Assembly (NCBI GenBank): GCA_030609325.1
Contig: JAUWCL010000007.1
Coordinates: 1-64,000 of the forward strand
DNA: 64,000 nucleotides
From: Candidatus Krumholzibacteriota bacterium
Lineage (GTDB): Bacteria; Krumholzibacteriota; Krumholzibacteriia; Krumholzibacteriales; Krumholzibacteriaceae
Reading direction: 5' to 3'
The notes beneath the pieces are model-generated. The model was not told the origin of the DNA. It made no database searches and saw only the letters and a program-made list of their open reading frames with translations. Positions 42,111 to 51,037 of the stretch are shown in pieces. The first letter of the stretch is position 1. Every line of letters starts with the position of its first letter. A program made the translations under genes and the position numbers.

Positions 42111-43946
42111 CTAGCTGTCCAGTACCTCGAGAGCGAGCCTGTACCTGTTGCACGGGGCGCTCAACTGCACGCCGTCGACAATTGGCAGGACCTTGCGCAG
42201 TATATCAGCGGCGATCTCCACACCGGTCTTCATAGCGTCTTTTCCTCCGCCGGACTCTTCCATCCTCTTCATTATCCAGTCCGGCACCGAAACGCCGGGA
42301 AGCTCGTTATTCATGAACTCGGCGTTCTTGAGGCTGGTCAACGGCCAGATCCCGGCGATGACGGGAATCCGGAGGGATCTCGATTCTATGTACTCGATGA
42401 ATCTCTCGAGAAGGACCTGATCGAAGACGGGCTGCGTCACGGCGAATTCGGCCCCCGCTTCGACCTTCCAGTAGAATCTCTTCATCTCCTCATCGAAATC
42501 GACCGCTCCTGGATTTACTCCCACGCCGATCAGGAAGGATGTGGGCGCATCGAGGCTCCGACTGCCTATGTCGGTTCCCATGTTGAGTTGATGGATGACG
42601 TTGGTCAGGCCGATAGAGTCTATGTCGAACACCGCCGTCGCGTCGGGGTAGTCCCCTGTCTTTATCGGATCGCCCGTTATGACAAGGATATTCCTGAGTC
42701 CCAGCGCGTGCGCCCCCAATATGTCCGACTGCATGCCCAGTATGTTCCTGTCCCGGCAGCAGTAATGAAGGACAGTCTCTATGCCCGCGTCCCGTTCGAT
42801 GAGCACGGCCAGGGCGAGGGGGCTCATCCTCGACGATGCACGGGGGCTGTCGGGGATGTTTATCGCGTCGATGCCCGCCCCGGAGAGGAGAGCTGCACCC
42901 TCGAGGACATTGCCGGGATTTCCCCCGCGCGGGGGGACCATCTCCACCATCCGCACGAATTCTCCCGCGGCGATCTTACCGCCGAGAGAGGACTTCTCGG
43001 CAAGGGGAACGGCACGCGAGATCTCGATGCGTTCCTCGTGATCGCGGCGGACCGTCATACCGGCCTTCCTCGGCCTGACCGTTTTCAGCGCGTCGGCGAT
43101 GGCCCTGATATGGGCAGGCGTCGTGCCGCAGCACCCTCCTACGATCCGTGCACCTGCCTTGACGAACCTGCAGGCGTATTCGGCCATGTACTCGGGCGAG
43201 GTCATGTATATGTTCCTGCCGTCGACGCTCTGGGGGATTCCCGCGTTCGGCTGTGCCGATATCCATTTATCAACCTTGCCGGAGATCTTCTCGACCGCTT
43301 CGAGCATCACCTTCGGGCCTACCGAACAGTTCATGCCCACCACATCTACTTCCCAGCCGTCGAGACGAACCGCGAATTCTGCGGGTTCTGTCCCGTATAG
43401 GCCGAGGCCGTCCTGCTGAAGGGTCATCTGCGCGACGATCGGCAGATCGGTGACGGATCGAACTCCGTTGATCGCCTGTTGGATCTCGTTGAGGTCAGCG
43501 AAGGTCTCGAGGACGAAGATGTCAACGCCGCCCTCGAGTAGCGCTGCCGCCTGCTCTGCGAATGCCGCGGCGGCTTCCTCGTTTGAAGTTGGGCCCCAGG
43601 GCTCTATACGTATCCCGAGAGGACCGATCGCACCGGCGACTGCGGCCCTGCCGTCCGATACGCGCAGAGCCGCTTCGGCGCCGGCCCTGTTGATCTCGGA
43701 GAGCCTGTCGTCGAGGCCGTGAAGCGTCAGCTTGAACCTGTTGGCACCGAATGTGTTCGTCTCGATGACACAGGCTCCGGCATCGATATATTCACTGTGG
43801 ATGCCTTCCACCAAGGCGGGATTGCTGAGATTGATCTCGTCGAAGCACCTGTTTATAAAGACACCCCGGTCGTAGAGCATCGTGCCCATCGCGCCGTCGA
43901 ACAGCACGACTCCTTCAGACAGCATATCGAGAAACCGGGAGCTCAT
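42111..43946 (-). CDS. Bifunctional homocysteine S-methyltransferase / methylenetetrahydrofolate reductase
   Basis: 611 aa fusion. Residues 1-290 are a BHMT/MetH-type homocysteine methyltransferase: LFDGAMGTMLYDRG, ETNTFGAN, and zinc ligands in GMNCSVGP and VGGCCGTTPAHI. Residues about 330-610 are a MetF-like reductase: EFVRMVEMVPPRGGN, LVITGDPIKTGDYPDATAVF, AEFAVTQPVFD and IPVIAGIWPL. This domain pair is known in many bacteria. The methyl donor of the first half is not evident (S-methylmethionine, or methyl-THF produced by the second half). With the MeTr-like protein at 2.2 kb it suggests active methyl-folate and methionine metabolism. Confidence 0.9.
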   Translation of the reverse strand: MSSRFLDMLSEGVVLFDGAMGTMLYDRGVFINRCFDEINLSNPALVEGIHSEYIDAGACVIETNTFGANRFKLTLHGLDDRLSEINRAGAEAALRVSDGRAAVAGAIGPLGIRIEPWGPTSNEEAAAAFAEQAAALLEGGVDIFVLETFADLNEIQQAINGVRSVTDLPIVAQMTLQQDGLGLYGTEPAEFAVRLDGWEVDVVGMNCSVGPKVMLEAVEKISGKVDKWISAQPNAGIPQSVDGRNIYMTSPEYMAEYACRFVKAGARIVGGCCGTTPAHIRAIADALKTVRPRKAGMTVRRDHEERIEISRAVPLAEKSSLGGKIAAGEFVRMVEMVPPRGGNPGNVLEGAALLSGAGIDAINIPDSPRASSRMSPLALAVLIERDAGIETVLHYCCRDRNILGMQSDILGAHALGLRNILVITGDPIKTGDYPDATAVFDIDSIGLTNVIHQLNMGTDIGSRSLDAPTSFLIGVGVNPGAVDFDEEMKRFYWKVEAGAEFAVTQPVFDQVLLERFIEYIESRSLRIPVIAGIWPLTSLKNAEFMNNELPGVSVPDWIMKRMEESGGGKDAMKTGVEIAADILRKVLPIVDGVQLSAPCNRYRLALEVLDS

Positions 43947-44039
43947 CGGCAGCAGCCTTTCGCATCGGCCAGTTCAACCTTGCATAGGCGGAACGTAACG
44001 TAGTATATACTGATTGCATGCAGAATCAATCGATTATCG

Positions 44040-44055
44040 CCGGCCTTCGGGCCGG
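44040..44055 (+). promoter_or_regulatory. UUCG-tetraloop hairpin in the proS leader
   Basis: A perfect 6-bp stem CCGGCC/GGCCGG closes a TTCG loop, an exceptionally stable RNA hairpin, 18 bases before the proS ATG. No T-tract follows. A possible promoter lies upstream (TTGCAT at 43979-43984 with an AT-rich TATATA about 18 bases on). It could protect the message 5' end or influence initiation. Confidence 0.5.
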
Positions 44056-44073
44056 AGAAAAGAAAGAGGGAAA

Positions 44074-45780
44074 ATGCGCTGGTCCGAGAGCTGTATACCT
44101 ACACTGAAGGAAAATCCCAGGGAAGCCGAGATACCGAGCCACATGCTGATGCTAAGGGCCGGATTGATAAAGAAACTGACGTCGGGGATCTATACGTTTC
44201 TGCCGACAGGTCTCAGGGTCCTGAAGAAGATAGAGCGTATCATACGCGAGGAAATGGACGCGGCAGGATGCCAGGAGCTCCTCATGCCGATCCTCCATCC
44301 GGAGGAGATCTACGCCGATAGCGGGAGGCTGAAGAGCTTCGGCCCGGAGCTGTTCAAGCTCAGGGACAGCAGGGGAAGGGTCTTCGCCCTCGGCCCGACG
44401 CACGAGGAGGTCATCACGCTTATAGCCCGCGACGAGATGCGGAGCTATCGCGATCTTCCGCAGACTTATTACCAGATTCTCACAAAATTCAGGGACGAGA
44501 TCAGACCGAGATACGGAGTGATGCGCGCCCGCGAGTTCATCATGAAGGACGCCTACTCGTTCCATGCAGACGACGAATGCCTCGACAGGATGTACAGGCG
44601 TATCGAGAAGGCCTACCGGAAGATCATCGAGAGATGCGGCCTCGAGTACGTTATTGTGGAGGCCGAGTCCGGATACATCGGCGGAAACGAATCCCACGAG
44701 TTCATGGTGCTCGCGGATAACGGTGAGGACATGCTGCTCTCATGCATGTGCGGCTACGCGGTGAACCTCGAGAAGGCCTCTGCCAGAGTCAGCGATGGCT
44801 TCAGGGGCGAACCGCTCGATCCGTACGAGAAGATATCCACCCCCGGGGCATCGACGATTGAACAGGTGTCTGAGTTCCTTGGAGTGCCCGATGAGGGTAT
44901 CGTCAAAACGCTTCTCTACAAGACCGGGGAGAGGAACGTTGCCGTACTCGTGCCCGGAGACCGGGAAGTGAACGACATCAAACTCGTCCGCGTGTTCGAC
45001 GACCCGGACATCCGCTTCCTCGAGCCGTTCGAGATCGAAGAGGCCACAGGAGGCCCCGTGGGATTTTCCGGACCCGTCGGTCTCCCCGAAGATGTAGAGA
45101 TCGTGGCCGATACGCTCATCCGGGACTTTGAGGGGATGGTCGCAGGAGCGAACAGGGCCGACACCCATCTGAAGGGAGTCGTTGCAGGAAGGGATTTCGA
45201 GATCGGCAGGTTCGAGGATCTCGTCTTCGCCCGCGAGGGAGACCTGTGCCCGGACTGCGGCAGGGGCCTCGCCTTGAGCCGGGGGATAGAAGTCGGCCAC
45301 ATATTCAAGCTTGGCACGAAGTACTCATCGTCTATGAACGCGACATTCCTCGACGACAAGGGTGAGAGCCACCCCTTCATCATGGGCTGCTACGGATTCG
45401 GAGTGAGCAGAATGGTGGCAGCAGCGATCGAACAGAACTTCGACAAGGACGGTATTGTCTGGCCGATGTCGATCGCGCCCTTTCATGTCCTGCTGCTTCC
45501 GCTGAATACGGGCGACGAAACCGTCATGAACGCCGCCTTGAAGCTCGAGGAAGAACTGGCCGGCGTCGGCCTCGAAGTGCTGATGGACGACAGGGACCTG
45601 AGTCCCGGAGTAAAGTTCAAGGACGCCGACCTTACTGGCGTTCCCCTGAGGATCACCATAGGCAGAAAGATAAAGGACGGGGTAGTCGAGCTGTTTCACA
45701 GAAAGACGGGACAGGTCGATGACGTAGCCATTGACGATGCCGCCGGGAAGGTCCTTGAAATAGCGGGGATCAGGGACTAG
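44074..45780 (+). CDS. proS: Prolyl-tRNA synthetase
   Basis: 568 aa, bacterial long form. Class II motifs: LLMPILHPEEIY, TKFRDEIRPRYGVMRAREFIMKDAYSF is split here into RDEIRPRYGVMRAREF and MKDAYSFH, and motif 3 GCYGFGVSRMVAAAIEQ. The editing (INS) domain occupies about residues 225-385, so Ala-tRNA(Pro) correction is likely. The anticodon-binding domain is C-terminal (VEVLMDD-like LEVLMDDRDLSPG). AAAGAGGG precedes the ATG at 44074. The end overlaps rpsT, on the opposite strand, by 4 bases. Confidence 0.96.
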   Translation: MRWSESCIPTLKENPREAEIPSHMLMLRAGLIKKLTSGIYTFLPTGLRVLKKIERIIREEMDAAGCQELLMPILHPEEIYADSGRLKSFGPELFKLRDSRGRVFALGPTHEEVITLIARDEMRSYRDLPQTYYQILTKFRDEIRPRYGVMRAREFIMKDAYSFHADDECLDRMYRRIEKAYRKIIERCGLEYVIVEAESGYIGGNESHEFMVLADNGEDMLLSCMCGYAVNLEKASARVSDGFRGEPLDPYEKISTPGASTIEQVSEFLGVPDEGIVKTLLYKTGERNVAVLVPGDREVNDIKLVRVFDDPDIRFLEPFEIEEATGGPVGFSGPVGLPEDVEIVADTLIRDFEGMVAGANRADTHLKGVVAGRDFEIGRFEDLVFAREGDLCPDCGRGLALSRGIEVGHIFKLGTKYSSSMNATFLDDKGESHPFIMGCYGFGVSRMVAAAIEQNFDKDGIVWPMSIAPFHVLLLPLNTGDETVMNAALKLEEELAGVGLEVLMDDRDLSPGVKFKDADLTGVPLRITIGRKIKDGVVELFHRKTGQVDDVAIDDAAGKVLEIAGIRD

Positions 45781-46022
45781 AGAGCCTTTCTGGTAAGCCT
45801 GGACTTGATACGCGCGGCGGTTCTGTGATGGATGATGCCCATCTTGGCCGACTTGTCGACCCTGGAAGCGAGAGCGGGATAGCTCTCTTTCGCCACGGCG
45901 CTGTCCTCGATGGCCTTATAGCTCTTGATCGCCTTGCGGAGAATAGTCCTGTATTTCTTGTTCATCAGGCGCCTCTTCTCGTTCTGGCGCATTCTTTTCC
46001 ATGCAGACTTGTGATTCGGCAT
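45777..46022 (-). CDS. rpsT: 30S ribosomal protein S20
   Basis: 81 aa, usual length, rich in Lys and Arg. MPNHKSAWKRMRQNEKRR at the start and IIHHRTAARIKSRLTRKA at the end are S20 signatures. It binds 16S rRNA early in 30S assembly. GGAGGT lies 7-8 bases before the ATG. It is divergent from uvrC across only 49 bases and overlaps proS at the 3' end. Confidence 0.96.
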   Translation of the reverse strand: MPNHKSAWKRMRQNEKRRLMNKKYRTILRKAIKSYKAIEDSAVAKESYPALASRVDKSAKMGIIHHRTAARIKSRLTRKAL

Positions 46023-46071
46023 CCGGTTTTTACCTCCAAGTGATTCGATAACATAACGGAAGGCTCCTGCT

Positions 46072-47883
46072 TTGTCAAGTGATCAGAAGAACAAAATCCG
46101 CAGAAAGATAGAGCGGATGCCCGACTCTCCCGGGGTCTATTTCTTCAAGAATCCGAGAGGCCGGATTATATACGTCGGTAAGGCGAGAAAACTCGTCAGC
46201 AGGGCGCGCAGCTACATGCAGGCTCACGAAAGGCTGGACCCGAAGACTAAGGCGCTCATGGAGGCGGTCGACTCGGTCGACTATATAGCCACGGGGAACG
46301 AGGTGGAGGCCCTCGTGCTCGAGGCGAGCATGATCAGGGAATACCGACCCCGTTACAATATCCGCCTGAAGGACGACAAACGGTATCCATATCTGAAGAT
46401 AACGGCAAACGAGGAATTCCCGAGGCTCCTGATCGTCCGAAGGGTGCTCGATGACGGCGCCGAGTACTTCGGGCCGTATACCGACGCAGGAGCGGTTCGG
46501 CGAACGCTTAAGGCGATCAAGACGATTTTTCCCCTGAGGGATTGCAAGGGTAGTTTCAGAAGGCGTACGCGTGAGTGCCTCAACTTCCAGATCGGGAGAT
46601 GCCGCGGCCCGTGCACGGGGAAGGTCGATTCCGATGAATACGCCGCCGTTGTGAGGCAGCTGAGGATGTTCCTGCGGGGCCACAGCGAGGCGCTCGTGAA
46701 GGAGCTGCAGAGGTCCATGGAATCTCTCTCGGAGAAAAGGCGCTACGAGGAAGCCTCCGTGGCGAGGGATCAGATCGCCTCGATCAGAAAGATCAACGAG
46801 AGGCAGCACGCCGTCGACCCTGGAGGAGCGGACGAGGACGCCGTTGCGATTGCAAGGGAGGGAAGCAGCGCCTGCGGAGTCGTCATGAAGGTACGGGAGG
46901 GAAGGATCCTCAGTTCCGAGGCATTCATGATGCCTGTCGCGCCATCGGACGATATAATAGCATCATACGAGGTTTTTTTCAAGTTATACTACAATACATC
47001 GCTCGACATTCCACCGGGCATCCTCGCTCAGTACGAGCTTCCGGACGGCAAACTTATCGGCCGGTGGCTTAAAGAGAAAACCGGGAAGCCGGTCTCCATC
47101 TCGATCCCGTCGCGGGGGCACCGGAGAAAACTCATCGACCTGGCCGAGAAAAACGCAGCCTCGAGACTGCTCACCCCTCGCGGAAGGAAAACGTCGGCCA
47201 AAAGGGTGCTCGGAGACCTGAAGAAATTACTCGGGCTGCCCGCCACACCATCCCGGATAGAGGCCTTCGACATATCGAACATACAGGGCTCCGTGGCTGT
47301 CGGCTCGATGGTGACCTTCGTGGACGGCCGGCCGTTGAAATCGGGATACAGGCATTTCAGGATCAGGACAGTCGAGGGCCCCGACGATTTCGCGATGATG
47401 AGGGAGGTCCTGCTGCGGAGGCTGGATCGTTTGAAGGACGGAAAGAGCAGGCGTCCCGACCTGATTCTTATCGACGGAGGGAAGGGACAGGTCTCTGCCG
47501 TCATGAAAGCCATGCGTACGAGCGGGCTCTCCCCGATAAGCGTGATCGGGCTTGCCAAAAGGAACGAGGAGATATTCGTTCCGGGAGGGAAGGACCCGAT
47601 CGTACTTTCCCGCAGAAGCCCCGTGCTGAAACTCCTGCAGAAGGCACGTGACGAGGCTCACAGATTCGCCGTAGAATACCACAGGAAGCTGCGGAGCAGC
47701 GGACTTGTCGAATCGGGCATGGACGGGATACCTGGAGTAGGGGAGTACAGGAAGATGCAGCTCCTCGTCCGCTTCGGCAGCCTTACGGGGCTAAAGAATG
47801 CCACGGAGGACGAGATAGCAGCCCTGCCGGGCATCGGCCCGGCTATAGCGCGGAAGATACATGAGCACATCAACGGGGAATGA
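46072..47883 (+). CDS. uvrC: Excinuclease ABC subunit C
   Basis: 603 aa. GIY-YIG nuclease at the N-terminus (PGVYFFKNPRGRIIYVGKA), Cys-containing QIGRCRGPCTGK, UVR domain (about 200-240), RNase H-like nuclease (EAFDISNIQGSVAVGSMV, DLILIDGGKGQVSA) and tandem helix-hairpin-helix (IPGVGEYRKMQLL, LPGIGPAIARKI). It makes both incisions in nucleotide excision repair. The TTG start at 46072 has GGAAGG 8 bases upstream. xerD begins 23 bases before its stop. Confidence 0.96.
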   Translation: MSSDQKNKIRRKIERMPDSPGVYFFKNPRGRIIYVGKARKLVSRARSYMQAHERLDPKTKALMEAVDSVDYIATGNEVEALVLEASMIREYRPRYNIRLKDDKRYPYLKITANEEFPRLLIVRRVLDDGAEYFGPYTDAGAVRRTLKAIKTIFPLRDCKGSFRRRTRECLNFQIGRCRGPCTGKVDSDEYAAVVRQLRMFLRGHSEALVKELQRSMESLSEKRRYEEASVARDQIASIRKINERQHAVDPGGADEDAVAIAREGSSACGVVMKVREGRILSSEAFMMPVAPSDDIIASYEVFFKLYYNTSLDIPPGILAQYELPDGKLIGRWLKEKTGKPVSISIPSRGHRRKLIDLAEKNAASRLLTPRGRKTSAKRVLGDLKKLLGLPATPSRIEAFDISNIQGSVAVGSMVTFVDGRPLKSGYRHFRIRTVEGPDDFAMMREVLLRRLDRLKDGKSRRPDLILIDGGKGQVSAVMKAMRTSGLSPISVIGLAKRNEEIFVPGGKDPIVLSRRSPVLKLLQKARDEAHRFAVEYHRKLRSSGLVESGMDGIPGVGEYRKMQLLVRFGSLTGLKNATEDEIAALPGIGPAIARKIHEHINGE

Positions 47884-48778
47884 AAGCTCCGGCCTGTTCG
47901 AGACGCTTGGAGAGGCGTACATCGACCACCTCGCCGTCGAGAAAGGCCTCAGCCCGCTGACGATAGACGCGTACAGGAGCGACCTGCGCGAATATTTCGT
48001 CTGGCTTGAAGGAGCCGGTATCGATTCGCCCGAGGGCATCGACCTCGAATCGAGCCTGCGTTTTGCCGCCGGTCTAGAAAGTAGAAAGAGCCGGGCATCC
48101 AGGTCGAGGCTTCTGAGCGCCGTGAAGGGATTTCACAGATATCTCTACCGGGAGGGAGAGCTTCACGATCTCGATATTACATCGATATCCGCTCCGAGGA
48201 TAAGAAGGCGTGTGCCGTTCGTCCTGTCCCAGGAAGAGACGGCAAGTCTTCTCGAGCAACCCGACGACTCGAAGACGGGGCTCCGCGACAGGGCGATGCT
48301 CGAGCTTGCCTATTCCACCGGCATGAGGGTATCCGAGGTCTGCGGCCTTCGTTTCGAATCGCTCGATTTCGAATCGAGGCTCGTGCGGATCAGGGGAAAG
48401 GGGAACAAGGAGAGGATCGTGCCCGTCGGATCGCCTGCCGTGAGATTGCTCGAGAGATACATCGCCGAATCGAGGCAGGAGTTCCTGTCCGATTCTCCTT
48501 CACCCTTCGTATTCCTCAACTACCGGGGAGGGCCCATCTCGAGGGTCAGCTTCTGGAAAATACTCAAGAAGTACGCCGCGATGGCGGGGCTCCCCGTCGA
48601 TGTGACGCCCCATACACTCCGCCATTCATTCGCCACTCACCTGGTAGAGGGTGGAGCGGATCTGAGAGCGGTCCAGGAGCTTCTCGGTCATTCGAGTATA
48701 GCGACTACCCAGATATACACGCGTCTCGATATCGATTACCTCCTAGAGGTTCACAGGACCTTCCACCCGAGAGGATGA
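47861..48778 (+). CDS. xerD: Tyrosine recombinase XerD-like
   Basis: 305 aa. All six active-site residues are visible: Arg in YSTGMRVSEVCGL, Lys in GKGNKERIVPV, His/Arg in TPHTLRHSFATHL, His in LLGHSSIATTQ and Tyr in QIYTRL. The N-terminal core-binding domain has YIDHLAVEKGLSPLTIDAY. It should pair with XerC (36.4 kb) at dif. The label XerD rests on closer fit to XerD motifs and its place next to scpA/scpB, as in Firmicutes. Strong overlap with uvrC suggests coupled translation. Confidence 0.88.
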   Translation: MSTSTGNESSGLFETLGEAYIDHLAVEKGLSPLTIDAYRSDLREYFVWLEGAGIDSPEGIDLESSLRFAAGLESRKSRASRSRLLSAVKGFHRYLYREGELHDLDITSISAPRIRRRVPFVLSQEETASLLEQPDDSKTGLRDRAMLELAYSTGMRVSEVCGLRFESLDFESRLVRIRGKGNKERIVPVGSPAVRLLERYIAESRQEFLSDSPSPFVFLNYRGGPISRVSFWKILKKYAAMAGLPVDVTPHTLRHSFATHLVEGGADLRAVQELLGHSSIATTQIYTRLDIDYLLEVHRTFHPRG

Positions 48779-48800
48779 CCGGGACGATCCAAACATCTTG

Positions 48801-48829
48801 TTGACACAAACCAGTGCATCACTTAGCAT
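48801..48829 (+). promoter_or_regulatory. Strong sigma-70-type promoter of the scpA operon
   Basis: Perfect TTGACA (48801-48806), a 17-base spacer and TAGCAT (48824-48829) lie about 70 bases before the scpA ATG. It is the only clear promoter between xerD and ispH, so scpA-scpB-rluB-hisC-cmk/plsC-ispH probably form one transcript. Confidence 0.65.
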
Positions 48830-48900
48830 TCCGTTTGATCAACAACGCTTGGAGGATCCTCTGGAGGGTTTCTCCGTAATCTCAGAGGAACTGAACGTTT

Positions 48901-49656
48901 ATGAGCTACCACGTTCGCCTGACACAGTTCGAGGGTCCCCTCGACCTCCTCCTGCATCTGATACGCAGGGACAAGATCAATATCTACGACATACCGATCT
49001 CCCATATAACGAAGGAATACCTCTCGCACATCGAGGTAATGCAGGAGCTGAGTCTCGAGGTGGCGGGAGAGTTCTTCGTGATGGCGGCTACTCTGATGCG
49101 GATCAAGGCGCAGATGCTCCTCCCGAGAAGGCCGGATGATGAGGACGAGGAGGACCCTAGGGAAGAGCTTGTGAGGAACCTGCTCGAGTACCGCAAGTTC
49201 AAGGAAGCGGCCAATCATTTCGCCGACAGGGAGAGCGACAGGAGGAAGGTATTCACCAGACCGGCTATCAGGCCGCCGGAAGGAGAACAGGACACGTCGC
49301 TGATGGAGGTCTCCATATTCGACCTTGTTGAGGCCTTCAAGAAGGTGATGGAGGACCTGAAAAAGCAGATCAGCTACAGGATCGAGAAAGAATCGCATAC
49401 TGTCAAAGAGAAAATAGATCTTATCCGCGACAGGGTTGCTGCCAGCTCGGAAATCCTCTTCACGGAGCTCTTCTCCGGCGATACGGACCGGTTGGAAATC
49501 ATAGTCACCTTCCTCGCCATACTAGAAATGGTAAGGCTCGGCGAACTCTCCGCGAGACAAATGACATCCGGCAGGGACGTCTGGCTGTACAGGCCGGGCG
49601 TCGCGCCAAAGGAAGGACTGAAGGAAATACCCGATGGAGTCAGGGAACAGAGTTGA
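48901..49656 (+). CDS. scpA: Segregation and condensation protein A
   Basis: 251 aa. The kleisin N-terminus FEGPLDLLLHLIRRDKINIYDIPISHIT, the EFFVMAATLMRIKAQMLLPR helix and the C-terminal winged helix (FLAILEMVRLGELSARQ) are characteristic. It bridges SMC heads in chromosome condensation. It overlaps scpB by 23 bases; no smc gene is in the window. Confidence 0.94.
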   Translation: MSYHVRLTQFEGPLDLLLHLIRRDKINIYDIPISHITKEYLSHIEVMQELSLEVAGEFFVMAATLMRIKAQMLLPRRPDDEDEEDPREELVRNLLEYRKFKEAANHFADRESDRRKVFTRPAIRPPEGEQDTSLMEVSIFDLVEAFKKVMEDLKKQISYRIEKESHTVKEKIDLIRDRVAASSEILFTELFSGDTDRLEIIVTFLAILEMVRLGELSARQMTSGRDVWLYRPGVAPKEGLKEIPDGVREQS

Positions 49657-50287
49657 GACCGGCAGGCTTGCCGCAGAGATAGAAGCACTCCTCTTCGCCT
49701 CCGACGCGCCTCTGAGCGTCGGAAGGCTCTCCTCGATTACCGGCGAATCCTCTACGAAATCAATAAAGGAAGCACTTGGGAAACTGGAGGAGTTCTACCG
49801 TTCATGCGGGCGAAGCTTCGGAATCGTAGAGGTCGCGGGAGGATACCAGATAACCACACTGCCGGAATACGTTGCGACGGTATCTCTCCTGTTCAAGAGC
49901 AGGAGAAAGGCGAAACTCTCGCAGCCGGCGCTAGAGACTCTCGCGATCGTCGCCTACAGGCAGCCTATCAGCAGGTCCTCTGTGGAGGCCATAAGGGGGG
50001 TCAACTGTGACGGTGTCCTCGCCACGCTGACGGAGAGGGAACTGATCGCGATCAGCGGAAGGGGTGAAGGTCTCGGAAGGCCGTTCCTCTATTCGACCAC
50101 ATCGAGATTCCTTGAGTACCTCGGCCTCAAGGACATCAGGGACATTCCCGACATGGAAGAGCTTGAGAAAAGCCTCGAGACAATCGATCTCATTCCGCCC
50201 GTGGAACATTCCGTAGAGGCCGGCGTGGGACCGGCACCCGGAGAAGTACTCGAGGCCGGCAACACCGGAGAAGACGACGGGAGCTGA
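49634..50287 (+). CDS. scpB: Segregation and condensation protein B
   Basis: 217 aa. EIEALLFASDAPLSVGRLSSITG begins the first winged helix and LETLAIVAYRQPISRSSVEAIRGVN the second, followed by GEGLGRPFLYSTT. It binds ScpA in the SMC complex. Residues after about 190 form an acidic, Gly/Glu-rich tail. The rluB ATG overlaps its stop by one base. Confidence 0.94.
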   Translation: MESGNRVETGRLAAEIEALLFASDAPLSVGRLSSITGESSTKSIKEALGKLEEFYRSCGRSFGIVEVAGGYQITTLPEYVATVSLLFKSRRKAKLSQPALETLAIVAYRQPISRSSVEAIRGVNCDGVLATLTERELIAISGRGEGLGRPFLYSTTSRFLEYLGLKDIRDIPDMEELEKSLETIDLIPPVEHSVEAGVGPAPGEVLEAGNTGEDDGS

Positions 50288-51024
50288 TGAGCCCGAAGAT
50301 GAGGATCAACCGGTTTCTCGCGTCGGCGGGGATCGGATCGAGAAGGAACTGCGAAAATCTTATCAGGGAGGGGAGGGTTCAGGTAAACGGTAATACAGTC
50401 TCGGAACTTGCCAGTTTCATCGACACTGATTCCGACCTGGTAAGCGTCGATGGCAAACACGTCGAGCAGGTTGCGGGAAAGATGATACTCGTCATCAACA
50501 AGCCTTTCGGAGTTCTCAGCACGGTGAAGGACGAGCGCGGCAGAAGGACCGTCATCAAGCTGGCCAGGGAGATGGGGTACGGGGAAAGGCTCTTTCCGGT
50601 AGGACGCCTGGACATGGACACCACCGGCCTGCTTCTGCTGACAAACGACGGTGATCTTGCTTACCGACTGACGCATCCCCGGTTCAAGATAGAGAAGAGA
50701 TATGTCGTGACCGTCGAAGGTCTGATAGAAGACCGGACGGTCGAAGCTATCGGTTCCGGAGTCGACCTGGTAGATTACGTCACTATGCCCTGCACCGTGA
50801 AGGTGATCGGGAGATCTGAAGATTCCTCCTCGCTGGAGATCCGGTTGAAGGAGGGAAAGAAGCGGCAGATAAGGAGGATGTTCGCCGAATCGGGACACAG
50901 GGTGCTGGAGCTGAGACGGGTCGCTCTCGGCGACCTGGAATTCAACGACCTTGAGCCGGGCGACATCCGCCCCCTGACCGAAAAAGAGGAATTCAGGCTC
51001 AGAGAGCTGACAGGCCTGATATGA
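50287..51024 (+). CDS. rluB: 23S rRNA/16S rRNA pseudouridine synthase (RluB/RsuA family)
   Basis: 245 aa. An S4 RNA-binding domain opens it (RINRFLASAGIGSRRNCENLI), followed by the synthase domain with PVGRLDMDTTGLLLLTNDG (catalytic Asp) and EGKKRQIRRM. RsuA/RluB/RluE/RluF members share these motifs. Location next to scpB matches RluB neighbours in Firmicutes and many other bacteria, which favours the 23S U2605 specificity, though this is inferred. Confidence 0.9.
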   Translation: MSPKMRINRFLASAGIGSRRNCENLIREGRVQVNGNTVSELASFIDTDSDLVSVDGKHVEQVAGKMILVINKPFGVLSTVKDERGRRTVIKLAREMGYGERLFPVGRLDMDTTGLLLLTNDGDLAYRLTHPRFKIEKRYVVTVEGLIEDRTVEAIGSGVDLVDYVTMPCTVKVIGRSEDSSSLEIRLKEGKKRQIRRMFAESGHRVLELRRVALGDLEFNDLEPGDIRPLTEKEEFRLRELTGLI

Positions 51025-51037
51025 AGGAGATAACCGG

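Noticed and set aside
41973..43400. 475-codon plus-strand frame opposite the homocysteine methyltransferase fusion
   Set aside because: The minus strand encodes both complete conserved domains; the plus frame also starts inside dapF.
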